From positions 1 through 48,057 of the forward strand of contig JANQKG010000051.1 of assembly GCA_028281235.1 (NCBI GenBank): a stretch of 48,057 nucleotides of DNA, in the 5' to 3' direction. This document shows, piece by piece, positions 26,001 to 32,836 of the stretch. The stretch's first letter is position 1, and each line of letters opens with the position of its first letter. The position numbers and the translations under genes were made by a program. Origin of the DNA: Afifellaceae bacterium (GTDB taxonomy: Bacteria > Pseudomonadota > Alphaproteobacteria > Rhizobiales > Afifellaceae). Under the pieces are notes generated by a model. The model saw only the letters and a list, made by a program, of their open reading frames with translations. It was not told the DNA's origin and did no database searches.

Positions 26001-26812
26001 CCGGAGGGCCCATTGACGATCTGGGCGATACACTCGGACCGGAAGCACCGGGGGTGGCGGGTGGCCGCCGCGATATTCGCCCAGAGCTGACTGCCGCCGC
26101 TTCGGATCGCCGGCCTACGCTCGCCAACGAGCCGGCGGGCGCACGCATCAGCACGGACGGGCGCCTGCTCGATGCGTCCGGCACGTTTATCGTGGAATCG
26201 AGCGAGGACGCGGAGGCATGTGACTTCCTCGTTGCGGACGATCTTCTAAGCAGCAGCCACTGCGCCGCGTTGGAACGCGCTTTTCAAGAGCTGAAGCGAC
26301 GCACGGCGAATGGTAGCGATGCAACGGCCAATCGCTTCTTCCGGCCCAGCGAACTCGCTGTAATCGAACCGGCCGTCGACGAGATTGTCGCGGCTGCGAT
26401 GGAGCGGGCGATTGTGCTGACCACGCATTTCTTCGATGCACAATTCCCGGTCTACCCGACTCAGCTGAGGATCATCGAAGTGCCGGAAGGGCGGTGCGTC
26501 TTGCCGCCACTCGCGTCGCTTGGACAAGGCGACGCGGAGGATGTGCCGGTGCTGTTTGCGTTCGCCGGCGGTATTCAGCTGAACGGAAGCTTTGAAGGCG
26601 GAGAGACCTATTTCCCGGCGCTTGATATCGCCATTCATCCGAAGCGCGCGCGGCTTCTTGCGGCGACAATTGACTCCCAACACCAGCGCGCCGTGCTTCG
26701 CGTGACATCCGGATCGCAATTGATGCTGACCTTTCACCTCACCTCAAAGCCCGAGGCGGAGAGCCGTGCGGCGCAATCCCGCATAAGTCAGGTCGGGGCC
26801 TTTCGGCGCTGA
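23048..26812 (+). CDS. 1254-residue multidomain glycosyltransferase with degenerate oxygenase-like C-domain
   Basis: Four regions can be read. Residues 1-260: GT2_4/GT92-like domain with VFADADTFLELP (DAD at 87-89). Residues 318-700: complete GT4 domain starting RIALITMELPATPRSGGIGT, with VFFGRVEFRKGVDVF (531-545) and the donor-site block SRVDNSPYTVYECLENG, where the first acid of EX7E is Asp616 and the second is Glu624. Residues about 714-905: GT2-like segment without an obvious DxD. Residues 1050-1235: prolyl-4-hydroxylase-like jelly roll with FEGGETYFP (1182-1190), but the iron-binding HxD position reads L-A-S (1155-1157), leaving only His1212, and the 2-oxoglutarate Arg/Lys appears to be Gln. 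It is cytoplasmic, with no membrane helix. It is the first gene of the operon with the P450-like, ACP and hydrolase genes (28-base gap). Sugars and acceptor are unknown. Confidence 0.85.
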   Translation: MYKLISFIGQDDSDILPHFLAHYRKLGISAFHVFLRGVWSDANLEHLRADDVVIAGGVQEPRENAGAFSDQEHYARRFKGEWLVFADADTFLELPFDSLDETVASLRALGISELPATLLQRAQAEGKLASLSDGRTPSALFDHYDFGLAERMQVEAPIPKTRYPLAYVGESFRLLGGNHLPHSGRASAHLPIRGVLHRYAWRDRLVDVAVDRPELSDDESAAALRSWLVEHDFRLPTEGLKRYSRQALIDAGYLIRPTEAELVTAFALEQCREARWQSSDRQAAAHEQAGRILPAAEQVDQRAPAYLDRQWLTVLPGRIALITMELPATPRSGGIGTAMAALADRLSAAGHEVHLLYCPFSLGTSLPEHFVNHWRARGVEVHFLPRHAGLAGHDHPYEQALSICEVLKDGDWDVIHFHEVCGDAAGVLLLRVAGLAFQDTKIVVTAHGATAWHRRGDFLPWSPEEAMFTQLESISSALADVIVSPSSYMVDWLKKYLPSDAPHIVVPNCLTGESRRFGQASMEKRKVARVVFFGRVEFRKGVDVFADAIDRVLASGLEDFEVIFLGRSDSVAAQQLAARTENWTCATRHITNLASHEAVDLLRTQNCLAVLPSRVDNSPYTVYECLENGVPFIASDVGGISELIHEEDRERALVAGGAKAFAGKIIEALSEGIAPARLRFDPTHADIDLIALHGRLVADARSSRGGVPPPSAEATMIVHGTEPLDLQGPLVKLLWAWASDGVEIIATAGVSSEAARARLDLRSSLMGSAGGTGGAALNDLVETASRDCLLFCHTSVVPNAGAIYAMQSAMENIKADAIVCGFSAAEIAGGGCVVPCFAGPAAFSGDENVYGARLFLVRKDVLLEAGGFAEEPGLEPFVEWEFLNRLCAAGKRVFSVPVALARVPGWSLPPPLSGTGRARLAAPWVQEGSERLQGLLAKALSAQVTVRRRLQTIPRSVLERALRAQVGDEQADEEPGSLLFPVVATGGPIDDLGDTLGPEAPGVAGGRRDIRPELTAAASDRRPTLANEPAGARISTDGRLLDASGTFIVESSEDAEACDFLVADDLLSSSHCAALERAFQELKRRTANGSDATANRFFRPSELAVIEPAVDEIVAAAMERAIVLTTHFFDAQFPVYPTQLRIIEVPEGRCVLPPLASLGQGDAEDVPVLFAFAGGIQLNGSFEGGETYFPALDIAIHPKRARLLAATIDSQHQRAVLRVTSGSQLMLTFHLTSKPEAESRAAQSRISQVGAFRR

Positions 26813-26840
26813 GGTAACCGATGTTGTTGGTGGCTTCGGC

Positions 26841-27878
26841 ATGAACCTCCTGACGCTGCATCGCGACGAGGCGCGGCACGCCTTCTTTGAAGAGCATTCT
26901 TCATCGCCGCCGTTCTTCGATACGGCGATGGGGTGCTGGATCGTCGCGAACCCGCGGCATATCGAACAATTGCTGCTGGAACCGCGCCTCGGACCAGCCG
27001 ACTACGCCGGCCCCTATGAACAGCTCACGCGGAAAAGGGGCCTGCCGTTTCCGAATATTCAGTTTGCCAGCCGTCACCTTCCGTTCTGCCTCGAGGGCGC
27101 GGAGCACCAGCAGTCGAGACGGCGTGTCGCGGGACTTCTTAGTTTGCGGCGTGCTGCCGCTGTCGAGGAAATGGAGGATTTTGTCGATAGGGCGTTCTCC
27201 GTGTTTGACCGTGGTGGGACGGTCGAGCTGATGAGCGAGGTGATAGCGCCGCTTGTGCTTCATGCCATTCGATCCGTGGCAGACGCGCGCTTTATGGGCG
27301 CTGATGATTTTATGGCCTCCGCTGCCTTCTTCGATCGGATGCTTGGCCCAAAGAAGCGGCTTCAACTTGAGAGCCGGCTGGGTGCAATTCGCTCTAAGCT
27401 CAGAGACTCGATAGACGGAATCTCGCAGGACGAAGAAGGCGTAAGATTGACCCTCTTTCTTGCAGGCTACGAGACTCTCCTCGGTACACTTGGCGAGAGC
27501 GTGCATTGGGTGCTTCGTCAGCATCAAGCCGCAAGGCTCTGTGATGTTCCTTTTCCCGATTTTCCGCCTCAAACCGGCGTCCCAATCATCGAAAGACGCG
27601 TGGCGGAATCGTTTGAGTTCGCGGGAGTTCGTCTATCGGCGGGGGAGCGATTGCGCTTTTATTTGCAGGCTTTCACGTATGGCGATGAACCGAAAGCAGG
27701 CATCTTTGGACTTGGTCCGCGAACGTGTCTTGGCAAGCAGCTTTCGCTTGAGGCCTGGCGGATTGTCACCGGGGCGCTTATGCGAAAACCAACGCGGTTT
27801 CGGATTCTGGAATACGAAGCGCGTTCCGACAATTACATCTTCACATGTCCCAAAACACTCCTCCTAGAGGCCAGCTAA
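26841..27878 (+). CDS. shortened cytochrome P450-like protein
   Basis: This 345-residue protein (usual bacterial P450s are about 400) keeps the C-helix EGAEHQQSRRR (85-95), the I-helix LFLAGYETLLGT with A-G-x-E-T (208-212) and the heme loop FGLGPRTCLGKQL with Cys296. Between the I-helix and the heme loop only about 80 residues remain. The K-helix ExxR is not visible; the sequence passes from VLRQHQAARLCD to FPPQTGVP. The stretch before the heme loop is also cut short (AFTYGDEPKAGIFG). It could be a minimal active P450 or a heme protein with altered chemistry. It overlaps the ACP gene by 34 bases, which suggests its substrate is carried on that ACP (inference). No partner ferredoxin lies adjacent. 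Confidence 0.82.
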   Translation: MNLLTLHRDEARHAFFEEHSSSPPFFDTAMGCWIVANPRHIEQLLLEPRLGPADYAGPYEQLTRKRGLPFPNIQFASRHLPFCLEGAEHQQSRRRVAGLLSLRRAAAVEEMEDFVDRAFSVFDRGGTVELMSEVIAPLVLHAIRSVADARFMGADDFMASAAFFDRMLGPKKRLQLESRLGAIRSKLRDSIDGISQDEEGVRLTLFLAGYETLLGTLGESVHWVLRQHQAARLCDVPFPDFPPQTGVPIIERRVAESFEFAGVRLSAGERLRFYLQAFTYGDEPKAGIFGLGPRTCLGKQLSLEAWRIVTGALMRKPTRFRILEYEARSDNYIFTCPKTLLLEAS

Positions 27879-28144
27879 CCCGCGAGGCCGCCCGGCAGCA
27901 TGTCTTGGACGCGATCCAAGAGACGGTCGGCATCCTTTACGACCCGCGCTTCGCCGACATCCTTGACGGTGGGGATCGTGATGTGACGTTTATTGAGCTG
28001 GAGTTCGACAGCCTTTCGGCAATGGAGTTCTGCCTGCAGATTGACGACACCATTGGTATTGAGGTCGAGCCTGCGGATCTGGTTCTCTATCCGTCGATCA
28101 ACACACTTGCTGAACATCTGATGGCGAAGTCGGCGGCTCGATGA
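27845..28144 (+). CDS. acyl/peptidyl carrier protein
   Basis: This 99-residue protein matches the PF00550 pattern: VLDAIQETVGI (helix 1), LEFDSLSAMEFCLQIDDTIG with Ser56 in the D-S-L motif as phosphopantetheine site, then VEPADLVLYPSINTLAEHL as helices 3 and 4. It is acidic and small, as expected of a discrete carrier protein. It is translationally linked to both neighbours: its start lies 34 bases inside the P450-like gene and its stop overlaps the hydrolase ATG (ATGA). No ketosynthase or adenylation gene is in the window, so whatever loads it must come from elsewhere or from general fatty-acid synthesis. It is not the housekeeping AcpP, whose genome context is different. Confidence 0.9.
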   Translation: MSQNTPPRGQLTREAARQHVLDAIQETVGILYDPRFADILDGGDRDVTFIELEFDSLSAMEFCLQIDDTIGIEVEPADLVLYPSINTLAEHLMAKSAAR

Positions 28145-29058
28145 TCGAAGACTTTTTGCAAGAGCTGAGCAGGCGTGGCCAAGAGCGGGGCATCTGGCGT
28201 CTGCACCGCGACGCGGAAAACCTGCTGACGCCCCTGGAGGTCACGGCCTTGAAGGGTATCAAGGGCACGCTGCCGGCGCCGACACAGAGCTGGCTTGAGA
28301 AGACCGGACCGTACCTGAAGGGCGCGCCTCAGGGCTATCTGCGGACCAGGCTATCGGAGCAAATCGACCTCTACAGCGATCCCGCATATCAACGCGCGGA
28401 CAAGCAGCTCGTCATTGCTTTTTGCGGCCACGTGAATCGTTTGATGATGCCGCTCTACCGCATGCTGCAATGCCTTCCGAGCCGGCTCTTCGATCTTGTG
28501 CTCTTAAGGGATTCCAATCGCGCCTATTTTCTTAATGGCGTGCCGCCGGTGGCCGATAGCCTGCCGGCGCTTATCGATTGGCTGGCAGCGCACCCGAAGC
28601 TGAATGCCCCCAAGTCAAAGCTTTGCTACGGAACAAGCGGCGGCGCCTTCACGGCGCTCCGGGCGGGTATCCTGATGAAGGCGGAGCAGGCGATCTCCGT
28701 CGGCGGGCGGTTCCATGGCCATCCGGCGCGCATCGCCCACGCCGCGCCGATACCGGCGTTCGATCCACTGTGCCCATGCTTCCGCGACGTGTCGACGAAG
28801 CTGACCTGCGTCTACAGCGCCGGCTGCGAATATGATCGGCAAGCCACGGAGCAGCTGGCGCGGATTCTCTCTGTTGAGCAGCTGGTTGTCCCCGGCGTTT
28901 CGCATCATGTGCCCTTTATGGAGCTGAACGCCGAACAGTTGGAGGCTTTCTTTGCGCGTATCTTCGGGTTTGAGTCGGCCACGGGTGGCCTGACGCCCTC
29001 TGCCAATTCCGTCGCTCCGCAGCGTTTGTCGGGCAGGCCAGAGGTCGGAACTGGCTAG
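28141..29058 (+). CDS. alpha/beta-hydrolase-like protein, partner of the ACP
   Basis: This 305-residue protein has a nucleophile elbow LCYGTSGGAFTALRAG, with Ser166 in G-T-S-G-G (GxSxG). It is preceded by strand LVIAFCGHVNRLMMPLYRML and followed by a candidate acid near AGCEYDRQA (Asp232) and the catalytic His in PGVSHHVPFMEL (255/256). That order fits a serine hydrolase or acyltransferase fold. I do not recognise the exact family. Next to an ACP, release or transfer of an acyl group from the carrier is the natural idea (inference). The N-terminal 80 residues are extra and unassigned. The stop shares bases with the stop of the sulfotransferase gene on the other strand (29055-29058). Confidence 0.75.
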   Translation: MIEDFLQELSRRGQERGIWRLHRDAENLLTPLEVTALKGIKGTLPAPTQSWLEKTGPYLKGAPQGYLRTRLSEQIDLYSDPAYQRADKQLVIAFCGHVNRLMMPLYRMLQCLPSRLFDLVLLRDSNRAYFLNGVPPVADSLPALIDWLAAHPKLNAPKSKLCYGTSGGAFTALRAGILMKAEQAISVGGRFHGHPARIAHAAPIPAFDPLCPCFRDVSTKLTCVYSAGCEYDRQATEQLARILSVEQLVVPGVSHHVPFMELNAEQLEAFFARIFGFESATGGLTPSANSVAPQRLSGRPEVGTG

Positions 29059-29882
29059 GCCAGCGCTTGTTCGGCCATGTGATGGAATTCCGTTCCGCAT
29101 AGCGCTGAAAGGACCTCGTCAGGGTTAGCCACAACGTCGCGAAGGGGTGGCGTCACTTTGCGATAGACCGTCGTCAGCGGGGCCGTTGGTTCGGCTCCAT
29201 AGACATCGATGAATGTTGTCGTGACCTCGTCGGAGAACGTACCGTTGGTCATGATGTCCTCGTAATACAGATCGTGGCTATTACCGGACACCCATCGGTC
29301 GAACATGAGCTCCGTCTCCCGCAGGCTCCTAAGGGACGCGGCACATTCGGAGGCATTGATGACGAGCTTCTCTCCGATCTCTGCCGTCTCTTCGAGGGTG
29401 GACCACAAACCGGTTTGCTCGGCACGCTTCTGTGAGCAGTAGAGTGCAAAAAGGTTTCGGCGCTTCAGATGGACCAGTGGAAATCGGAGCTTCATCACAC
29501 TGGTGAGCAAGTTCGGCACTTGGCCAGGCCGCCACCAATAATAGTTGAGATGATGCCAGGATGAGTATTTTACGTCCAAAAGGAATCGATCTGGCTCTTC
29601 AGACTCTGAAATATACTTCACATACAACTTAAAAATCTCTGACTGATTTTCGATTGAGGGGAACGATAGTGCTGGCCGGCCTTTCAACAACTCATGCCGG
29701 AAGTTAAAGAAATTGCATCTTATCTTGATGTCAGGCGATGCCCGGAAGTCCATCTCCGGCCCGGCGTGCTCGGAATGAAAGATCTCCTGCGGCCAAGCGG
29801 CCTTAAAAGCACGGGACACTGCGTCCCCCAGCATCGTCGTTCCGCTGCGCGGTGCGGCAAGCAAAATGCAGAAGACAGTCAT
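29055..29882 (-). CDS. sulfotransferase (Stf0-like)
   Basis: This 275-residue protein begins MTVFCILLAAPRSGTTMLGD. The APRSGTT loop is the 5'-phosphosulfate binding motif of PAPS-dependent sulfotransferases, and LVHLKRRNLFALYCSQKRAE (about 135-155) supplies the 3'-phosphate binding Arg/Ser region. AGGGGGAG directly precedes the ATG. A sulfotransferase inside a polysaccharide locus points to sulfated glycan or lipid. Its mid part (about 29480-29700) is visibly richer in A+T than the flanks, which hints at separate ancestry. It is convergent with the hydrolase gene and divergent from the GT at 30021. Confidence 0.85.
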   Translation of the reverse strand: MTVFCILLAAPRSGTTMLGDAVSRAFKAAWPQEIFHSEHAGPEMDFRASPDIKIRCNFFNFRHELLKGRPALSFPSIENQSEIFKLYVKYISESEEPDRFLLDVKYSSWHHLNYYWWRPGQVPNLLTSVMKLRFPLVHLKRRNLFALYCSQKRAEQTGLWSTLEETAEIGEKLVINASECAASLRSLRETELMFDRWVSGNSHDLYYEDIMTNGTFSDEVTTTFIDVYGAEPTAPLTTVYRKVTPPLRDVVANPDEVLSALCGTEFHHMAEQALA

Positions 29883-30020
29883 CTCCCCCTAGCCTTGTCA
29901 GATGGTGTTCCTCGGTGGTGCTTACCATTTTGCGTGCCCTGAGCACATGGCGGCGCGCTTGCGCAGACGGTGTGGGGGCGTCATCATGTGATCTTTGTAG
30001 CGCGGCGGCGGCTGGGTGCG

Positions 30021-30908
30021 ATGCGAACTACGCTGTTGTTTGTCTGTCAGCCCGGTTATCTTGAATTGCAGTCGCGGATTCTGGCCGCCTCCATTGCGGA
30101 ATATGCGAGCGAGCAAGTTTCAGTTGTCGCTGCTGTTCCTTCTGGGCACACGGTGTCCGACAATACGTTGCAGTTCCTTGAAGCCGCTGGTGCGCAGGTT
30201 CGCTTCTTCGAACCGCGGACCTGGCGGGAGTTCAACTATCCCATCGGAAACAAGGTCGATGCTTTGGCCGCGCTCCAAGATGGTGATTACGCTGTTTTCC
30301 TCGATAGTGACATGCTGGCCTGCAGACCTTTTTCTCTGCGGTCGATCTGCTCCGGCGACGTGTTCGCCGGTCGCATCTTTTCACAGATGGTCTTCGGCAC
30401 CGAGAATCTCTCGCATTTTGAGGAATTTGCGAAAGAGATGGGCATAGAGCTGCGTTTCAACATCACTCCGGAAGATGTGCATCCTCCTCGTATCATTGAG
30501 GCGTTCAATGCAGGCCTTGTCGGTGTCCGCGTCGGATCAGAAGCCGCCGACCAGTGGCAGAGGCTCACCCGGCGAATCCTGGCTTCTGCTGCCTTTCCGA
30601 AGCGACTCAAGAGGACGCAGGCCGATCAGATCGCTCTTTGTTGTATCCGGGCGGATGCGGCGTTCGACTTTCGCGTAGTCGACCGAGCCTGGAACTCAGG
30701 GAAATACGATCGCCGTGCGCCGCCTTATTTCTTCCATTACTTTCGCACGTTCCTTCTCATGTCCAACGAAGTCCTCTGCGACAAGCTAAAACGTTGGTCT
30801 GAGGAATACGAACGCTTCGGCGTCAGACTTCTTGGTGAGATACGGCTCCGCGATATCGAATATCTCTATTGGGATGCGGCGCGGCGTGCGAGAGTACTAC
30901 CGGAGTAG
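30021..30908 (+). CDS. GT-A fold glycosyltransferase (GT8-like)
   Basis: I start at MRTTLLFVCQPGYLE (30021), giving 295 residues; a longer frame from 29970 adds an unconserved leader. The core has NKVDALAALQDGDYAVFLDSDMLACRPF, shown here in part: the DSD at residues 95-97 is the metal-binding motif of retaining GT8-type enzymes. EAFNAGLVGVRVGS and AFDFRVVDRAWNSG then complete a nucleotide-diphospho-sugar transferase fold. It is soluble. Donor and acceptor are unknown. It lies tail to tail with the next gene, with eight bases between the stops. Confidence 0.8.
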   Translation: MRTTLLFVCQPGYLELQSRILAASIAEYASEQVSVVAAVPSGHTVSDNTLQFLEAAGAQVRFFEPRTWREFNYPIGNKVDALAALQDGDYAVFLDSDMLACRPFSLRSICSGDVFAGRIFSQMVFGTENLSHFEEFAKEMGIELRFNITPEDVHPPRIIEAFNAGLVGVRVGSEAADQWQRLTRRILASAAFPKRLKRTQADQIALCCIRADAAFDFRVVDRAWNSGKYDRRAPPYFFHYFRTFLLMSNEVLCDKLKRWSEEYERFGVRLLGEIRLRDIEYLYWDAARRARVLPE

Positions 30909-30916
30909 GTCCGCCT

Positions 30917-31927
30917 CTAAAGACCCGTGGGCGTCGGAGCCGCATCGCTCCACACCGGAGATGTGGGGTAGGCCGGTCTTGCGCCCCTTTGACGACGTCT
31001 TGCCGACATAAACGCAGCGGTCTTTACCGGATGCCACAGATAATTCCGCGGCAAGCGTTGGCCGCCTAAGGAAAAGTACCTCGTGGCTACTGTAGGGGAA
31101 GCTCGAAAGGTTGCGTCTCTCGGGTCCTTGTAGGTTCGGAACTTGTAGAACCGTCCGCGCTGAGCCGGAAGCACCATAGGCCCGTCACCACCCATGTCCC
31201 GCACCGAGAGGCCCGCGTGCAGCGCGATGGAGGGCAGCACCGCCTCACTGTGTCCTGACCAACGTCCAGATTTGGCCGTGTAGATCTCCAGGAGCCGCCG
31301 CGTGATGCGTGCGACCGGAAGGAAGCTGCGAACGATTCCGCTTGTGCGCGCATCAGCGGGACCATCGAACCAAGACCAGTGAACCCAGTGCTCAGACAGA
31401 TGACGGGGATAAAGCGCTGCGCAGAGCAGGTCGGCGTTGCATGTATCGAACCACGAGAAGAACCTGCTCCAGGGCGCGGAGAAGTCGACGTCGTATTCGA
31501 TGAACCAATATCTATCGAAGCCGGGCAGGCGGCGTGCCGCTGCGACCATGACAATGTCGACGAAACCGTTGGTGAGGACGAGGTCGGCCTTTTGCATCTG
31601 CGCGAAGCGATAGGGTGCGGCCTGTGCAAGTTCCCAATCGGCAATCGTAAGGCACCCGGCCGCCGCCGTCCCGGCTCCTGCTCCTGAAGCATGCCGCACC
31701 TGAACCACAGTGCCGTACTTGTCCGCTTCACGAGCTAAGCGTGCGAAAGCCTGCTTCTGCTCCGGATCACGAAGATGCGTCAGCACAACGATGGCGGTTC
31801 GGGGCGTGGAGGCGCGGCCCGGCCGGGCCGGCGGAGAGTGCTTGTGGCGCTTCGCGACACCGCCGCGGCCTCTGAGTACGGGCCTATTTGCGCGCGCCAG
31901 GACCAGCGCTGTGGATTTCAGTTGCAC
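30917..31927 (-). CDS. putative glycosyltransferase-like protein of unknown family
   Basis: This 336-residue frame starts at GTG, with a basic, Pro/Arg-rich N-terminal 40 residues that may be partly non-coding. The core begins TAIVVLTHLRDPEQ (44-57), has DLVLTNGFVDIVMVAAARRL and then YWFIEYDVDFSAPWSRFFSW, where EYDVD (144-148) resembles a DxD metal site, followed by CNADLLCAALYPRH. Together with its place in the cluster this suggests a GT-A type transferase, but I cannot name the family. The start is uncertain. The divergent spacer to the FecR gene contains a good inverted repeat (31942-31962). Confidence 0.65.
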   Translation of the reverse strand: MQLKSTALVLARANRPVLRGRGGVAKRHKHSPPARPGRASTPRTAIVVLTHLRDPEQKQAFARLAREADKYGTVVQVRHASGAGAGTAAAGCLTIADWELAQAAPYRFAQMQKADLVLTNGFVDIVMVAAARRLPGFDRYWFIEYDVDFSAPWSRFFSWFDTCNADLLCAALYPRHLSEHWVHWSWFDGPADARTSGIVRSFLPVARITRRLLEIYTAKSGRWSGHSEAVLPSIALHAGLSVRDMGGDGPMVLPAQRGRFYKFRTYKDPRDATFRASPTVATRYFSLGGQRLPRNYLWHPVKTAAFMSARRRQRGARPAYPTSPVWSDAAPTPTGL

Positions 31928-31941
31928 CGTTTACGTTAGGT

Positions 31942-31962
31942 TCTTGAAATTCGACTTCAAGA
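31942..31962. promoter_or_regulatory. inverted repeat in a divergent spacer, possible operator
   Basis: TCTTGAA (31942-31948) and TTCAAGA (31956-31962) form a perfect seven-base inverted repeat with a seven-base spacer. It sits 15 bases upstream of the GTG of the minus-strand gene and about 110 bases before the FecR-domain gene. It is the only clear dyad in this 143-base spacer. Confidence 0.4.
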
Positions 31963-32070
31963 TACAACTCTCGCGCTTGCTCCTTGGTCTTATCGATGGT
32001 TTATCATAAGAAGAACGTCGAATCCGAGCGGCCATGTGGCGGCTATGGTCCGGGCTAGGAGGATGTGAGC

Positions 32071-32811
32071 ATGGGAATGCCGTCGTTTCGCAGCTATGTC
32101 CTTTCTTTGCTCGCTAGCACCTGCTTGGCGGGGCACGGTTTTGCGCTTGACCCGAGCGGCAGCGCGGTGAGCGTGGATCGGCTGACGAATGCTTCCGGCC
32201 CGGGCGGAGCACGCGTGCTGGAAAGCTCCGGCCCGGTCTTCATGGGCGATGAGATTACCACCAACCCGAACGGGCTGGCGCAGATACGTTTTATTGATGA
32301 CACCAAGATCGTGGTCGGCCCGAATTCGAGGCTGGTCGTCGACACGTTTGTGTTCAATCCGGACAACACGGCCCGCCAGGTGACCGTCGACGCCGTGAAA
32401 GGCGTCTTCCGATTTATCAGTGGCAACAGCCCCAACGAGGCGTACTCGATCCGAACGCCGACCATGACGATCGGCATTCGTGGTACGACCGTTGACGTCC
32501 ACTCCGAGGGAGCGGAGTCGCGCGTCGTCTTTCTCGATGGAAGCGGCGAGGGGTGCGACGCCGGCAATGTCTGCATTGAGCTTGAAAGCGGCTGTCGACT
32601 TTACGTCGCGCCTCTCACCGGCGGCATTGAAGCGCCCGAAGGCCTGGACAGCCGGCTGCAGATGTCGGCTTACTTCCCCTTCGTTCAGAACCAGAACAAT
32701 CTGGACCCGGCGTTTCGGGCCGATACAGCCAATTGTGAGCTCGCTGATCGTCGTCTGCTGGACGATCCGCCTGAGTCCGACCAGGGCACGGCCGTCGAGC
32801 CCTATCAATAG
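32071..32811 (+). CDS. secreted FecR-domain protein
   Basis: This protein of about 246 residues starts at ATG 32071, eight bases after a perfect AGGAGG (32057-32062); the GTG at 32065 is too close to that site. It has an N-terminal signal peptide (SYVLSLLASTCLAGHGFALD). The FecR domain follows: VFMGDEITTNPNGLAQIRFI, then KIVVGPNSRLVVDTFVF, VKGVFRFISG and TPTMTIGIRGTTVDV. This type, without an anti-sigma transmembrane helix or sigma gene nearby, is a periplasmic FecR-like protein, often near surface-structure genes. Its ligand is unknown. The GT1-type gene begins 25 bases later, so they are likely co-transcribed. Confidence 0.9.
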   Translation: MGMPSFRSYVLSLLASTCLAGHGFALDPSGSAVSVDRLTNASGPGGARVLESSGPVFMGDEITTNPNGLAQIRFIDDTKIVVGPNSRLVVDTFVFNPDNTARQVTVDAVKGVFRFISGNSPNEAYSIRTPTMTIGIRGTTVDVHSEGAESRVVFLDGSGEGCDAGNVCIELESGCRLYVAPLTGGIEAPEGLDSRLQMSAYFPFVQNQNNLDPAFRADTANCELADRRLLDDPPESDQGTAVEPYQ

Positions 32812-32836
32812 CGCCGTATCGGCATAGCCTGACGCG

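Noticed and set aside
27500-27720. Frameshift in the P450-like gene as cause of the missing K-helix
   Set aside because: The frame stays open with sensible P450-like sequence on both sides (ESFEFAGVRLSAGERL leads into the heme loop), and no alternative frame supplies an ExxR. A deletion in the ancestor is more likely than a sequencing slip.
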